A DNA stretch of 6,964 nucleotides from JBBSOW01 sp038259365 (GTDB lineage Bacteria; Actinomycetota; Actinomycetes; Propionibacteriales; Propionibacteriaceae): the NCBI GenBank assembly GCA_038259365.1, contig JBBSOW010000146.1:1-6964 (forward strand). Direction: 5' to 3'. This document shows positions 1 to 5,119 of this stretch, in pieces. The translations under genes and the position numbers were made by a program. Below the pieces are notes generated by a model. The model was not told the DNA's origin. It did not search any database and was given only the letters and a program-made list of their open reading frames with translations. Each line of letters opens with the position of its first letter. Position 1 is the first letter of the stretch.

Positions 1-60
1 ACGCTCGATGGGTTACGCAAGGTGTTGAACGGCCTCGTCTCCGCCGGCCCTCGATCTTGA
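1..60 (+). CDS. Possible C-terminal tail of a gene entering from the left (low confidence)
   Basis: Reading from base 1, frame 1 is open for 19 codons and stops at TGA 58-60. The peptide, TLDGLRKVLNGLVSAGPRS, has a leucine/valine spacing that would suit an amphipathic C-terminal helix. It is far too short to assign to a family. A competing minus-strand frame begins with ATG at base 98 (MNDVTGGNSTKRHQ...) and stays open for 32 codons to the window edge, but it has no visible ribosome binding site and looks less protein-like. Only the neighbouring sequence to the left can decide. Bases 61-157 show nothing else beyond a small palindrome (CGGAT-CT-ATCCG, 99-110). Confidence 0.25.
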   Translation, partial: TLDGLRKVLNGLVSAGPRS

Positions 61-157
61 TGTCGTTTCGTGCTGTTGCCGCCCGTAACGTCGTTCATCG
101 GATCTATCCGGGCTGCGGGCCAGAAGCGACTGCCTCACTTGCTAGGGGCGTGGATCG

Positions 158-619
158 TCATTCGTTCTCTGGGAGGTTGTTGTTCTCGAGTTCGGAGAGG
201 ACGGGGCGGCCGAGGTTGCAGTAGATCTCCAGTTCCTGGGAGCGGTCACCGTTGGAAAAGACGGCGTCGATGTCGTCGTCGGGTCCGGATTCGTAGCTGA
301 TCGTGCGCCAGCCGGCGGTGAGGTTGGGGCGTGCCTGTACACCGATCGCGAATTTTCCTTGACAGGCCACGTCGAACTCGCCGAAGTCGTCGGAGAAGGT
401 TTTCTCGAATAGCGATTGACCCGGGTCGGGAGTGTCGCCGCGATCGCTATCGAAGTTCGCGCTCCGAATCAGCTCGTTGTTGCCTTGTGGACCGCGGTCG
501 CGGATTTGATCGCCCACACTGGTCACCGCTACCACTCCCACAGTGACCGCGATGGCCGCTGCGAACAGCCAGGCCGCCGCGAGCCCGATCCGCTGACGGA
601 CTAGTCCCCGATCTGCCAT
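158..619 (-). CDS. Small membrane-anchored extracytoplasmic protein, uncharacterised, divergent from the two-component operon
   Basis: This 153-residue protein has a short basic N-terminus (MADRGLVRQR), one hydrophobic segment at about residues 11-34 and no obvious cleavage site, so it is probably an N-in, C-out anchored protein. Residues 36-70 are polar and likely a flexible linker. Residues 71-153 look like a small folded domain containing DDFGEFDVACQG, an aromatic stretch GWRTISYESGPDDDIDAVF and EIYCNLGRP. The only two cysteines, C86 and C134, both lie in this domain and could form a disulfide outside the cytoplasm. The tail is acidic and asparagine-rich. The ATG at 619 is the only start, because an in-frame stop lies a few codons upstream. 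No Shine-Dalgarno is visible, but GATGAT sits six bases before the ATG, so leaderless transcription is possible. I do not recognise a named family. Its divergence from a response regulator/kinase pair suggests an accessory sensor or a regulated target; this is inference. Confidence 0.8.
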   Translation of the reverse strand: MADRGLVRQRIGLAAAWLFAAAIAVTVGVVAVTSVGDQIRDRGPQGNNELIRSANFDSDRGDTPDPGQSLFEKTFSDDFGEFDVACQGKFAIGVQARPNLTAGWRTISYESGPDDDIDAVFSNGDRSQELEIYCNLGRPVLSELENNNLPENE

Positions 620-631
620 TGGGCCATCATC
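620..631 (-). promoter_or_regulatory. Weak candidate -10 box (GATGAT) for a leaderless transcript of the small membrane protein
   Basis: On the minus strand GATGAT (626-631) is followed by six bases and then the ATG at 619. The key A2 and T6 of TANNNT are present but the first base is G. The spacing matches the stronger TAGGTT boxes elsewhere in this window, and no purine-rich Shine-Dalgarno precedes the ATG. Confidence 0.3.
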
Positions 632-642
632 GCCGATTGATC

Positions 643-680
643 GTCAGCGCGGCGCTAAGGGAAGGTTAACTAGCAGTTAA
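643..680. promoter_or_regulatory. Array of 11-base-phased direct half-sites (probable OmpR/PhoB-type regulator site)
   Basis: GCTAA begins at 654, GTTAA at 665 and GTTAA at 676, an exact 11-base period. A degraded copy, GTCAG, begins at 643 in the same phase. OmpR/PhoB-family dimers are known to bind tandem direct half-sites about 11 bases apart, so this is a natural site for the response regulator encoded just downstream. The same bases also contain an inverted repeat, TTAACT-AGC-AGTTAA (666-680), so a palindrome-binding regulator is the alternative. If transcription of the response regulator starts at its GTG, the nearest half-site lies about 65 bases upstream. For the divergent minus-strand gene the GCTAA copy falls near its -35 position, which would allow one array to control both genes. 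Confidence 0.6.
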
Positions 681-708
681 TGTTCTCCCGGTTCCGGTCG
701 CGGCTGAG

Positions 709-742
709 CTGTCCTGCCGATCCCCGGCGCTAGGTTCGAAGC
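709..742 (+). promoter_or_regulatory. Promoter of the response regulator operon, probably leaderless
   Basis: TAGGTT (731-736) fits the actinobacterial -10 consensus TANNNT and lies six bases before the GTG at 743, which puts the expected transcription start at the start codon itself. No Shine-Dalgarno sequence lies in front of the GTG. A weak -35 candidate, CTGTCC (709-714), precedes it with a 16-base spacer; activation from the upstream repeat array could compensate for it. Confidence 0.55.
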
Positions 743-1432
743 GTGACCCACGTGCTGATCATCGAGGACGACCCCCGCATCCGATCCTTGCTGATGAAGT
801 CGCTGGGTGACCGCGGATACGCTGTCGCCTCGGCGTCTAACGGGGTGGACGGACTCACTCAAGCCGTAGAGTCCCGTCCCCAACTGGTGGTCTTGGACCT
901 GGGGTTACCCGACTTGGATGGCGCCCAGGTGCTGTTGATGTTGCGAGCGGTCAGTCAGGTGCCGGTGATCGTGGCAACCGCCCGCGACGACGATAGGTCG
1001 TTGGTGGCCTGTCTGGACGCCGGTGCCGACGATTATGTGATCAAACCCTACTCCACGACCCAGATCGAGGCCCGGATCAGAGCCGTTCTGCGTCGAGCCG
1101 GTGAGAGTGGGGGCGGTCGACGGCTGCCTCTGGTGGTTGGCGAGTTGGAGATCGACATCGCGACGAGGCGGGCCTCGATCGGTGGGGCGATTCTGGAGCT
1201 CAGCCCTCGCGAGTTCGAGTTGTTACACCACCTGGCCGAGCGAGCCGGTGAAGTGGTGACCAAGAAGGACATTCTCGTCGAGGTGTGGCATCAAGCCTGG
1301 GGCGGTTCGGACAAAACCGTCGATGTACACCTGTCCTGGCTACGACGCAAGCTCGGTGAGACCGCTGCGGAACCCCGTTACCTCCATTCCGTGCGTGGCG
1401 TCGGGGTGCGTCTCGCGGCGCCACAGGACTGA
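743..1432 (+). CDS. Two-component response regulator, OmpR/PhoB family
   Basis: This cytoplasmic transcription factor of 229 residues has the normal length for the family. The N-terminal receiver domain (about 1-118) begins LIIEDD with the acidic pair D9/D10, has the phosphoacceptor D52 in LVVLDLGLPDLDG, the conserved Thr in VATARDD (T79), and K101 in the VIKPYS motif. A short Gly/Arg linker leads to a winged-helix DNA-binding domain (about 128-226) with LELSPREFELLHHLAERAGEVV, the recognition-helix region KTVDVHLSWLRRKL and a C-terminal hairpin YLHSVRGVGVRL. All phosphorylation residues are intact. The GTG start at 743 gives the canonical N-terminus and sits six bases after a TAGGTT box, so the mRNA is probably leaderless. 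The partner kinase begins 12 bases after the stop. The phased GTTAA array upstream suggests autoregulation. The signal and regulon are unknown. Confidence 0.96.
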   Translation: MTHVLIIEDDPRIRSLLMKSLGDRGYAVASASNGVDGLTQAVESRPQLVVLDLGLPDLDGAQVLLMLRAVSQVPVIVATARDDDRSLVACLDAGADDYVIKPYSTTQIEARIRAVLRRAGESGGGRRLPLVVGELEIDIATRRASIGGAILELSPREFELLHHLAERAGEVVTKKDILVEVWHQAWGGSDKTVDVHLSWLRRKLGETAAEPRYLHSVRGVGVRLAAPQD

Positions 1433-1444
1433 GGGAGTCCGACC

Positions 1445-2746
1445 GTGAGGCGTCAACTGATAGTCACCGTGGCTGCTGTGGTGAGCATGGTGCTGCTCGC
1501 GATGCTGGTGCCAATGGCGGTGCTCGTTCAGGATTACGCCCTGGAGGACAGGTTGGCACTTGCCGCGTTGGAAGTCCAAGCCACCGAGACAGTCGTTTCG
1601 GGGGGAGATGACGGGGATGTGGCGATCTATGTGGCCACCATCAACGAGGACTCCGAGATCCAGACAACGGTGCTCTACCCAGGCGATAAGGCAATCGGGC
1701 CCACACCCCGTCAGGACAACCGTGTGGTCCAGGCCCGGTTGACCGGGGTCGCCAGGGTCGACGACACCGCAGAGGGGGCGGAGATTCTGGTCCCGGTCTC
1801 GCTGGGGGTGGGCAGCGGGACGCCGGCGACCACACCGGTAATCCGGGTCGAGGTCGCCGAGCCTAACCTGGGCTCGGGTATATACCGCGCTTGGCTGGTG
1901 TTGGCGGCCCTCGGGTTGGTGCTATTCGCCGGCGCCCTGGTGTTGACCGACCGGCTGGGCCGCTCGTTTGTGCAGCCCATCCAATCACTCGCCGACTTCG
2001 CCCAACGGCTCGGCGAAGCCCAGCCGCCCGAGCCGGTCACGGTCGCTGGTCCCCCTGAAATCCGTCACCTCGGCCAGGCGCTGAACCGGCTGGTTGCCCG
2101 GGTACAGGTGCTCTTGGCTCGAGAACGTGAACATGTCTCCGATCTCTCCCATCGGCTACGAACCCCGGTTACGGCCCTACAGCTACGGATCGATTCCCTT
2201 CCAGAGTCTGCGGACCGGGACAAGCTCGCCAGCGACCTCGAGGGACTGCGCATCCTGATCGACCAAATCGTACGAGAAGCTCGTCGATCCGAACGCGAGG
2301 GACTGGCACCCCAGACAGACGGCAGTGCCGTGCTCGCCGCCCGGGTTCGGTTCTGGGAACCTCTCGCCGAGGATCAGGGTCGCCCCTTCGTCGTCGAAGT
2401 GGGAGCGACCGATGCCACCCCGGTGCGTGCGGCCGAAGACGATCTGACCGCTCTGCTCGACGTCCTCCTCGACAATGTGTTCACCCACACGGCCGAGACC
2501 AGCGGGGCGCGAATCAGAATCGAGGACCGCCCATCCGGTGGGCTCACCCTGACAGTTGAGGACGATGGGCCCGGCTTCTCCACAACGGAGATCTCACGTG
2601 GCATCAGCGACGACGGTTCGACCGGCTTAGGGCTCTCCATCGCCGAGAAAACCGCTACTGCCTCTGGTGGGAACTTGAGCTTGGGTCGCTCCGAAAGCGG
2701 AGGCGGACGAGTCATGGTCGAGCTTGGACCACCGGACGAGATATAG
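1445..2746 (+). CDS. Membrane sensor histidine kinase, partner of the upstream response regulator
   Basis: This 433-residue protein shows the classic order. TM1 is at about 5-28, followed by an extracytoplasmic sensor of about 115 residues (29-147) with no cysteines and many acidic residues. TM2 is at about 149-168, and a HAMP linker follows to about 222 (FVQPIQSLADFAQRL). The dimerisation/phosphoacceptor helix is SDLSHRLRTPVTAL with phosphoacceptor H236. The C-terminal ATPase domain has N box LLDN (N344), G1 box VEDDGPGF (372-378) and G2 box GSTGLGLSIA (391-400). The N box continues FTHT instead of the more usual A-x-K/R-Y-T. The GTG start is supported by the purine-rich stretch GAGGGAG at 1431-1437, seven bases upstream. 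It is co-transcribed with the response regulator and should phosphorylate D52. The sensor domain matches no ligand family I can name, so the stimulus is unknown. Confidence 0.95.
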   Translation: MRRQLIVTVAAVVSMVLLAMLVPMAVLVQDYALEDRLALAALEVQATETVVSGGDDGDVAIYVATINEDSEIQTTVLYPGDKAIGPTPRQDNRVVQARLTGVARVDDTAEGAEILVPVSLGVGSGTPATTPVIRVEVAEPNLGSGIYRAWLVLAALGLVLFAGALVLTDRLGRSFVQPIQSLADFAQRLGEAQPPEPVTVAGPPEIRHLGQALNRLVARVQVLLAREREHVSDLSHRLRTPVTALQLRIDSLPESADRDKLASDLEGLRILIDQIVREARRSEREGLAPQTDGSAVLAARVRFWEPLAEDQGRPFVVEVGATDATPVRAAEDDLTALLDVLLDNVFTHTAETSGARIRIEDRPSGGLTLTVEDDGPGFSTTEISRGISDDGSTGLGLSIAEKTATASGGNLSLGRSESGGGRVMVELGPPDEI

Positions 2747-2754
2747 GGGGTAGC

Positions 2755-2781
2755 TGAGCGCGGAGTCGAGCGTTGCGCTCA
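2755..2781. terminator. Hairpin between convergent genes, possible bidirectional terminator
   Basis: TGAGCGC (2755-2761) and GCGCTCA (2775-2781) are perfect complements separated by 13 bases. A tighter alternative, GAGCG-TTG-CGCTC (2768-2780), competes with it. The hairpin lies in the 32-base gap between the kinase stop (2746) and the stop of the opposing gene, whose TGA occupies 2779-2781. There is no T-tract, so it is not a classic intrinsic terminator. Actinobacterial terminators often lack the T-tract. Confidence 0.45.
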
Positions 2782-3183
2782 TTGCTCACCCGGCGAACCC
2801 ACGGAGGGGGCGGCCAGCGCTTTGGCCAGCGCGGCCTCGAAGTCGGCCACCGAGCCGGCGCAGGAGTCGAGCGCATCCGCGCTCAGTAGGCACCTGCAGC
2901 CGCCCTCGGCGGTGAGACCGACGACCACCGGCAGCCTCAGTTTCGCGATGTCGGCGGCCGCGCCAGCGGGTAGTTCGTTACGGTGCACCACCTTGATGGG
3001 GGCGTCGAACCGGTTGACGAGGGCGTTCCATTCCTTCTTGCGACGAACGGAGGAGTGGGTGATGTCGCACAGGCCGCAATGGGAGGTGCCGCGCAGCTTG
3101 CCCAGCACGTACCTCGCCTCTCCTAGCAGTCCGCCGTCCGCGTCGTAGACGCCCAGCAAGGATTCGAACGCGTGTGTGGCCAT
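2779..3183 (-). CDS. Cysteine-rich small cytoplasmic protein, uncharacterised, with HCxLCDITH motif
   Basis: This 134-residue soluble protein has no signal peptide or membrane segment. It begins with a strand-like segment LLGVYDADGGLLGEARYVLGKL, followed by HCGLCDITHSSVRRKKEW (C36, C39, H43). A possible beta segment APIKVVHRNELP (61-72) comes next, then LRLPVVVGL and GGCRCLLSADALDSCAG (C96, C98, C108), and an alanine-rich C-terminal helix. Five cysteines with an HCxxC core suggest metal binding or thiol chemistry, but no characterised family is recognised. The ATG at 3183 is favoured because TAGGTT lies exactly six bases upstream on this strand, the same leaderless arrangement as the response regulator. 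It is divergent from the DoxX gene across an 80-base gap holding a strong palindrome, so the two may be co-regulated. A shared redox role is inference only. Confidence 0.82.
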   Translation of the reverse strand: MATHAFESLLGVYDADGGLLGEARYVLGKLRGTSHCGLCDITHSSVRRKKEWNALVNRFDAPIKVVHRNELPAGAAADIAKLRLPVVVGLTAEGGCRCLLSADALDSCAGSVADFEAALAKALAAPSVGSPGEQ

Positions 3184-3195
3184 GGGTTCAACCTA
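3184..3195 (-). promoter_or_regulatory. Leaderless promoter -10 box (TAGGTT) of the Cys-rich gene
   Basis: On the minus strand TAGGTT (3190-3195) is followed by GAACCC and then ATG at 3183. The hexamer and the six-base spacing are identical to those before the response regulator. The -35 position (about 3213-3218) is poor and is covered by the right arm of the palindrome at 3200-3222. Confidence 0.55.
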
Positions 3196-3199
3196 AGCC

Positions 3200-3222
3200 C
3201 GGCCGGCATGGGATGCTGGCCG
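3200..3222. promoter_or_regulatory. Near-perfect inverted repeat in a divergent promoter (candidate operator)
   Basis: CGGCCGGCAT (3200-3209) and ATGCTGGCCG (3213-3222) are complementary at 9 of 10 positions, and the exception (G3205 with T3217) would be a G-U pair in RNA. The spacer is three bases. The palindrome lies between the leaderless -10 box of the minus-strand Cys-rich gene and a TACGTT box for the plus-strand DoxX gene, over the -35 positions of both. That placement suits a repressor dimer controlling both genes. The regulator is not encoded in the window in any obvious way. Confidence 0.55.
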
Positions 3223-3231
3223 TTTCAACGA

Positions 3232-3254
3232 TACGTTCGCGGACCGTAAGGGGG
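3232..3254 (+). promoter_or_regulatory. Candidate -10 box and ribosome binding site for the DoxX gene
   Basis: TACGTT (3232-3237) fits TANNNT. It would start transcription near 3244, leaving a leader of about 20 bases that contains AAGGGGG (3248-3254), nine bases before the ATG at 3264. The -35 region is weak and overlaps the palindrome. Confidence 0.4.
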
Positions 3255-3263
3255 CGGGTAGGC

Positions 3264-3728
3264 ATGGGCTCTGAGCCGGCGCTGCGAACGAAGCGGTGGG
3301 TAGGCCTATTGGCGCTGGTGGCGCGGATCGCCCTGGGCGCTTTCCTGGTCTTCGCCGGGATCGGCCATTGGCGCAGTACCGACAGCTTTATGGCCCAGGT
3401 GCCGCCCTTCCTCCCGGCGCGGGAGTTCATCGTGCTCGCCTCGGGTGTGGTGGAGGTGCTGCTCGGCCTGTGGCTAGTGAGCGGTATCCGCAGGGTGCTG
3501 GCGGGCCTGGTGGTGGCCACCTTCTTCCTCGCCGTCTTCCCGGGCAACATCTCCCAGTTCGTCACCGGCGCCGACGCGTTCGGGCTCGACAACGACGCCG
3601 CCCGAGCCATCCGGCTGATCTTCCAACCGGTCCTGATCGCCTGGGCACTCGCCTGCACCGGAGCCTGGTCTTGGCTGCGGCAGTGGTGGCGCGGACGCCA
3701 GGATGGGCGGCGTCGGGCCGCCGACTAG
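3264..3728 (+). CDS. DoxX-family membrane protein
   Basis: The predicted protein has 154 residues and about four transmembrane helices: roughly 13-32, 55-73, 77-94 and 117-135. The basic C-terminus (WWRGRQDGRRRAAD) should face the cytoplasm. The GIGHW motif after TM1, the loop VPPFLPAREF and the segment AVFPGNISQ are typical of DoxX-like proteins of the COG4270 type. Family members are linked to quinone or thiol redox chemistry and, in Mycobacterium tuberculosis, to a membrane oxidoreductase complex; the role here is unproven. An ATG at 3174 in the same frame would add 30 residues without membrane character and overlap the divergent gene. The ATG at 3264 is preferred because AAGGGGG lies nine bases upstream and the protein then starts just before TM1. 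Its TAG stop overlaps the TAG stop of the opposing deiminase gene. Confidence 0.85.
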   Translation: MGSEPALRTKRWVGLLALVARIALGAFLVFAGIGHWRSTDSFMAQVPPFLPAREFIVLASGVVEVLLGLWLVSGIRRVLAGLVVATFFLAVFPGNISQFVTGADAFGLDNDAARAIRLIFQPVLIAWALACTGAWSWLRQWWRGRQDGRRRAAD

Positions 3729-4960
3729 CTGGGCGGCCGGTCCCGCGAGACCGGGCACGACATGCAGCGCGGCCCGCCGCGACCCGAGCCCAGTTCCGAT
3801 CCGGCAATCCGCAGCACCTCGATGCCAGCCTTCTCGAGCCGCGCGTTGGTCTCGTCGTTGCGTTCGTAGGCGATGGCGACCTTGGGCGAGATGGCCAGCG
3901 TGTTGTTGCCGTCGTCCCACTGTTCGCGTTCGGCGGTGACGGGGTCCAGCCCGGTGTCGATGAGGTGGAGTTGCTCGATGCCCATCGCCTCGGCGGCGGC
4001 GTCGAAGAACGGCTTGGGCGGCGAGACCACGAGTTCGTCGTTCTCGGCCCGCACGATCATCGCCGTCAGCCGGTGCGCGACGTTGGGATACATCACCATC
4101 TTGTCGACATCGACCATGGTGGCGATCGTGTCGAGGTGCATGGTGGCCCGTTCCTGATCGATCGGGACCGCGACGATGGTGTGGGCGAGGCCTTCGTTGA
4201 ACACGGTGCGCGCGAGCCGCTCGGCCCCGGCGGGAGTGGTGCGCTCGCCGACGCCGATGGCCAGCACGCCTTCGGTAAGGGCGAGCACGTCGCCGCCCTC
4301 GACGTGCTCGAGATCCCAGCCGTAGATGGGCTCGGTACGCACGGAGGAATCGGGGTCGTTGAACCGCGGATGAAAGCGGTAGATCAGGTCGGTGAGCTGG
4401 GTTTCTCTCTTGCGGGCAGGCATTGCCAGCGAGGTGACCGCGGGGCGTTCCCCGATCCACACCGAGGAGTCCCGGGTGAACAGCAGGTTCGGCAGCGGAT
4501 CGATGATGAAGTCGTCATCGGCCAGCAGTGAAGTCACGAGCGTGCGCTGGCCGCGGTACTCGTCGTTGCGCAGGCCCGCCATCATAATCCCGGCCAGCTC
4601 GTCCGCGGTCAGATCGTCGACCTGGCGGTGTAGTTGGCCGCGCAACTGATCTCCCAGCCGCAGATCGGTAAGGGTGAGATCGACGGCCCGGGCCCGCGCC
4701 TCGGGCTGCTCCAGGGTCTCGATCAACAGCCCGGCGAGGTAGAGCACCTCGACTTCATGAGAACGCAGCGTGTCGGCGAACGCGTCGTGCTCGTCCTGGG
4801 CCCGATCGACCCACGGGAGGCTGTCGAACAGCAACCCGTCGCTGTTGCGCGGGGTGAGTCGGCGAAGCTCGTTGCCCGGGCGATGCAGCATCACGGTGCG
4901 CAACCGGCCCACCTCGCTATGCACGCCCATGGGGTATGTTGCCGTCGCCGCGTCAGTCAT
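3725..4960 (-). CDS. arcA: Arginine deiminase
   Basis: This cytosolic enzyme hydrolyses L-arginine to L-citrulline and ammonia, the first step of the arginine deiminase pathway. The 411-residue product has the usual family length. It opens GVHSEVGRLRTVMLHRPGNELRRLTPRN and carries all expected active-site motifs: FTRDSS (D164), EGGD (E221), HLDT (H275, D277) and the C-terminal GGPRCMSCP with nucleophile C399. The resemblance to mycobacterial ArcA is close along the whole length. A GTG at 4990 would add ten residues. The ATG at 4960 is preferred because a TAGCAT box lies seven bases upstream on this strand, inside that extension, implying a leaderless mRNA starting at 4960. No ornithine carbamoyltransferase, carbamate kinase or arginine/ornithine antiporter gene is present in the window, so energy yield through the full pathway cannot be assumed. 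It converges on DoxX with a 4-base overlap and diverges from the glycosyltransferase. Confidence 0.96.
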   Translation of the reverse strand: MTDAATATYPMGVHSEVGRLRTVMLHRPGNELRRLTPRNSDGLLFDSLPWVDRAQDEHDAFADTLRSHEVEVLYLAGLLIETLEQPEARARAVDLTLTDLRLGDQLRGQLHRQVDDLTADELAGIMMAGLRNDEYRGQRTLVTSLLADDDFIIDPLPNLLFTRDSSVWIGERPAVTSLAMPARKRETQLTDLIYRFHPRFNDPDSSVRTEPIYGWDLEHVEGGDVLALTEGVLAIGVGERTTPAGAERLARTVFNEGLAHTIVAVPIDQERATMHLDTIATMVDVDKMVMYPNVAHRLTAMIVRAENDELVVSPPKPFFDAAAEAMGIEQLHLIDTGLDPVTAEREQWDDGNNTLAISPKVAIAYERNDETNARLEKAGIEVLRIAGSELGSGRGGPRCMSCPVSRDRPPS

Positions 4961-4973
4961 GCCGCCGATGCTA
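4961..4973 (-). promoter_or_regulatory. Leaderless promoter -10 box (TAGCAT) of arcA
   Basis: On the minus strand TAGCAT (4968-4973) fits TANNNT and is followed by seven bases and the ATG at 4960. There is no Shine-Dalgarno: the spacer CGGCGGC is not a good match. A consensus-like TTGACG (minus strand, 5002-5007) lies 28 bases upstream of the hexamer, too far to serve as its -35. No ArgR-type operator was recognised. Confidence 0.45.
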
Positions 4974-5063
4974 GCGTGCGAAATCCTCACCTGCCCAGCA
5001 GCGTCAACCGAGATCGCCCTCTATTGTGGAGGCCGGTCACCCAATCGGGGCCAACCACGCAAC

Positions 5064-5082
5064 ATCGCCGCTGCCGGGCGAT
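5064..5082 (+). other. Inverted repeat in the leader of the mannosyltransferase gene
   Basis: ATCGCC (5064-5069) and GGCGAT (5077-5082) are perfect complements around a seven-base loop, about 38 bases before the ATG. It could be a leader hairpin or an operator. A TATTGT hexamer at 5022-5027 is a possible -10 upstream of it, which would place the hairpin in the 5' untranslated region. GC-rich DNA makes such short repeats by chance, so confidence is low. Confidence 0.25.
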
Positions 5083-5119
5083 CACTGGCATCGACGTAGC
5101 AGACGGGGCGGGAGGTGTC

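Noticed and set aside
99..110. Palindrome CGGAT-CT-ATCCG as a terminator
   Set aside because: The two-base loop is too short for a stable hairpin and no T-tract follows. It could only be a protein-binding site, with nothing to support that.
3174..3263. ATG at 3174 as the DoxX start
   Set aside because: It overlaps the divergent gene, covers the palindrome and adds 30 residues with no membrane character. ATG 3264 has a good ribosome binding site.
3296..4531. A 411-codon open frame on the plus strand, largely opposite arginine deiminase
   Set aside because: It is arginine- and glycine-rich low-complexity translation antisense to arcA, which has intact catalytic motifs. Long shadow frames are expected in high-GC DNA.
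4961..4990. GTG at 4990 as the arcA start
   Set aside because: It adds ten residues not expected for the family and would place the -10-like TAGCAT box inside the coding region. ATG 4960 is better supported.
4634..5119. N-terminal extension of the mannosyltransferase frame by 162 residues
   Set aside because: It would lie antisense over the start of arcA, shows no family similarity, and the ATG at 5120 has a GGGAGG ribosome binding site and fits the family N-terminus.
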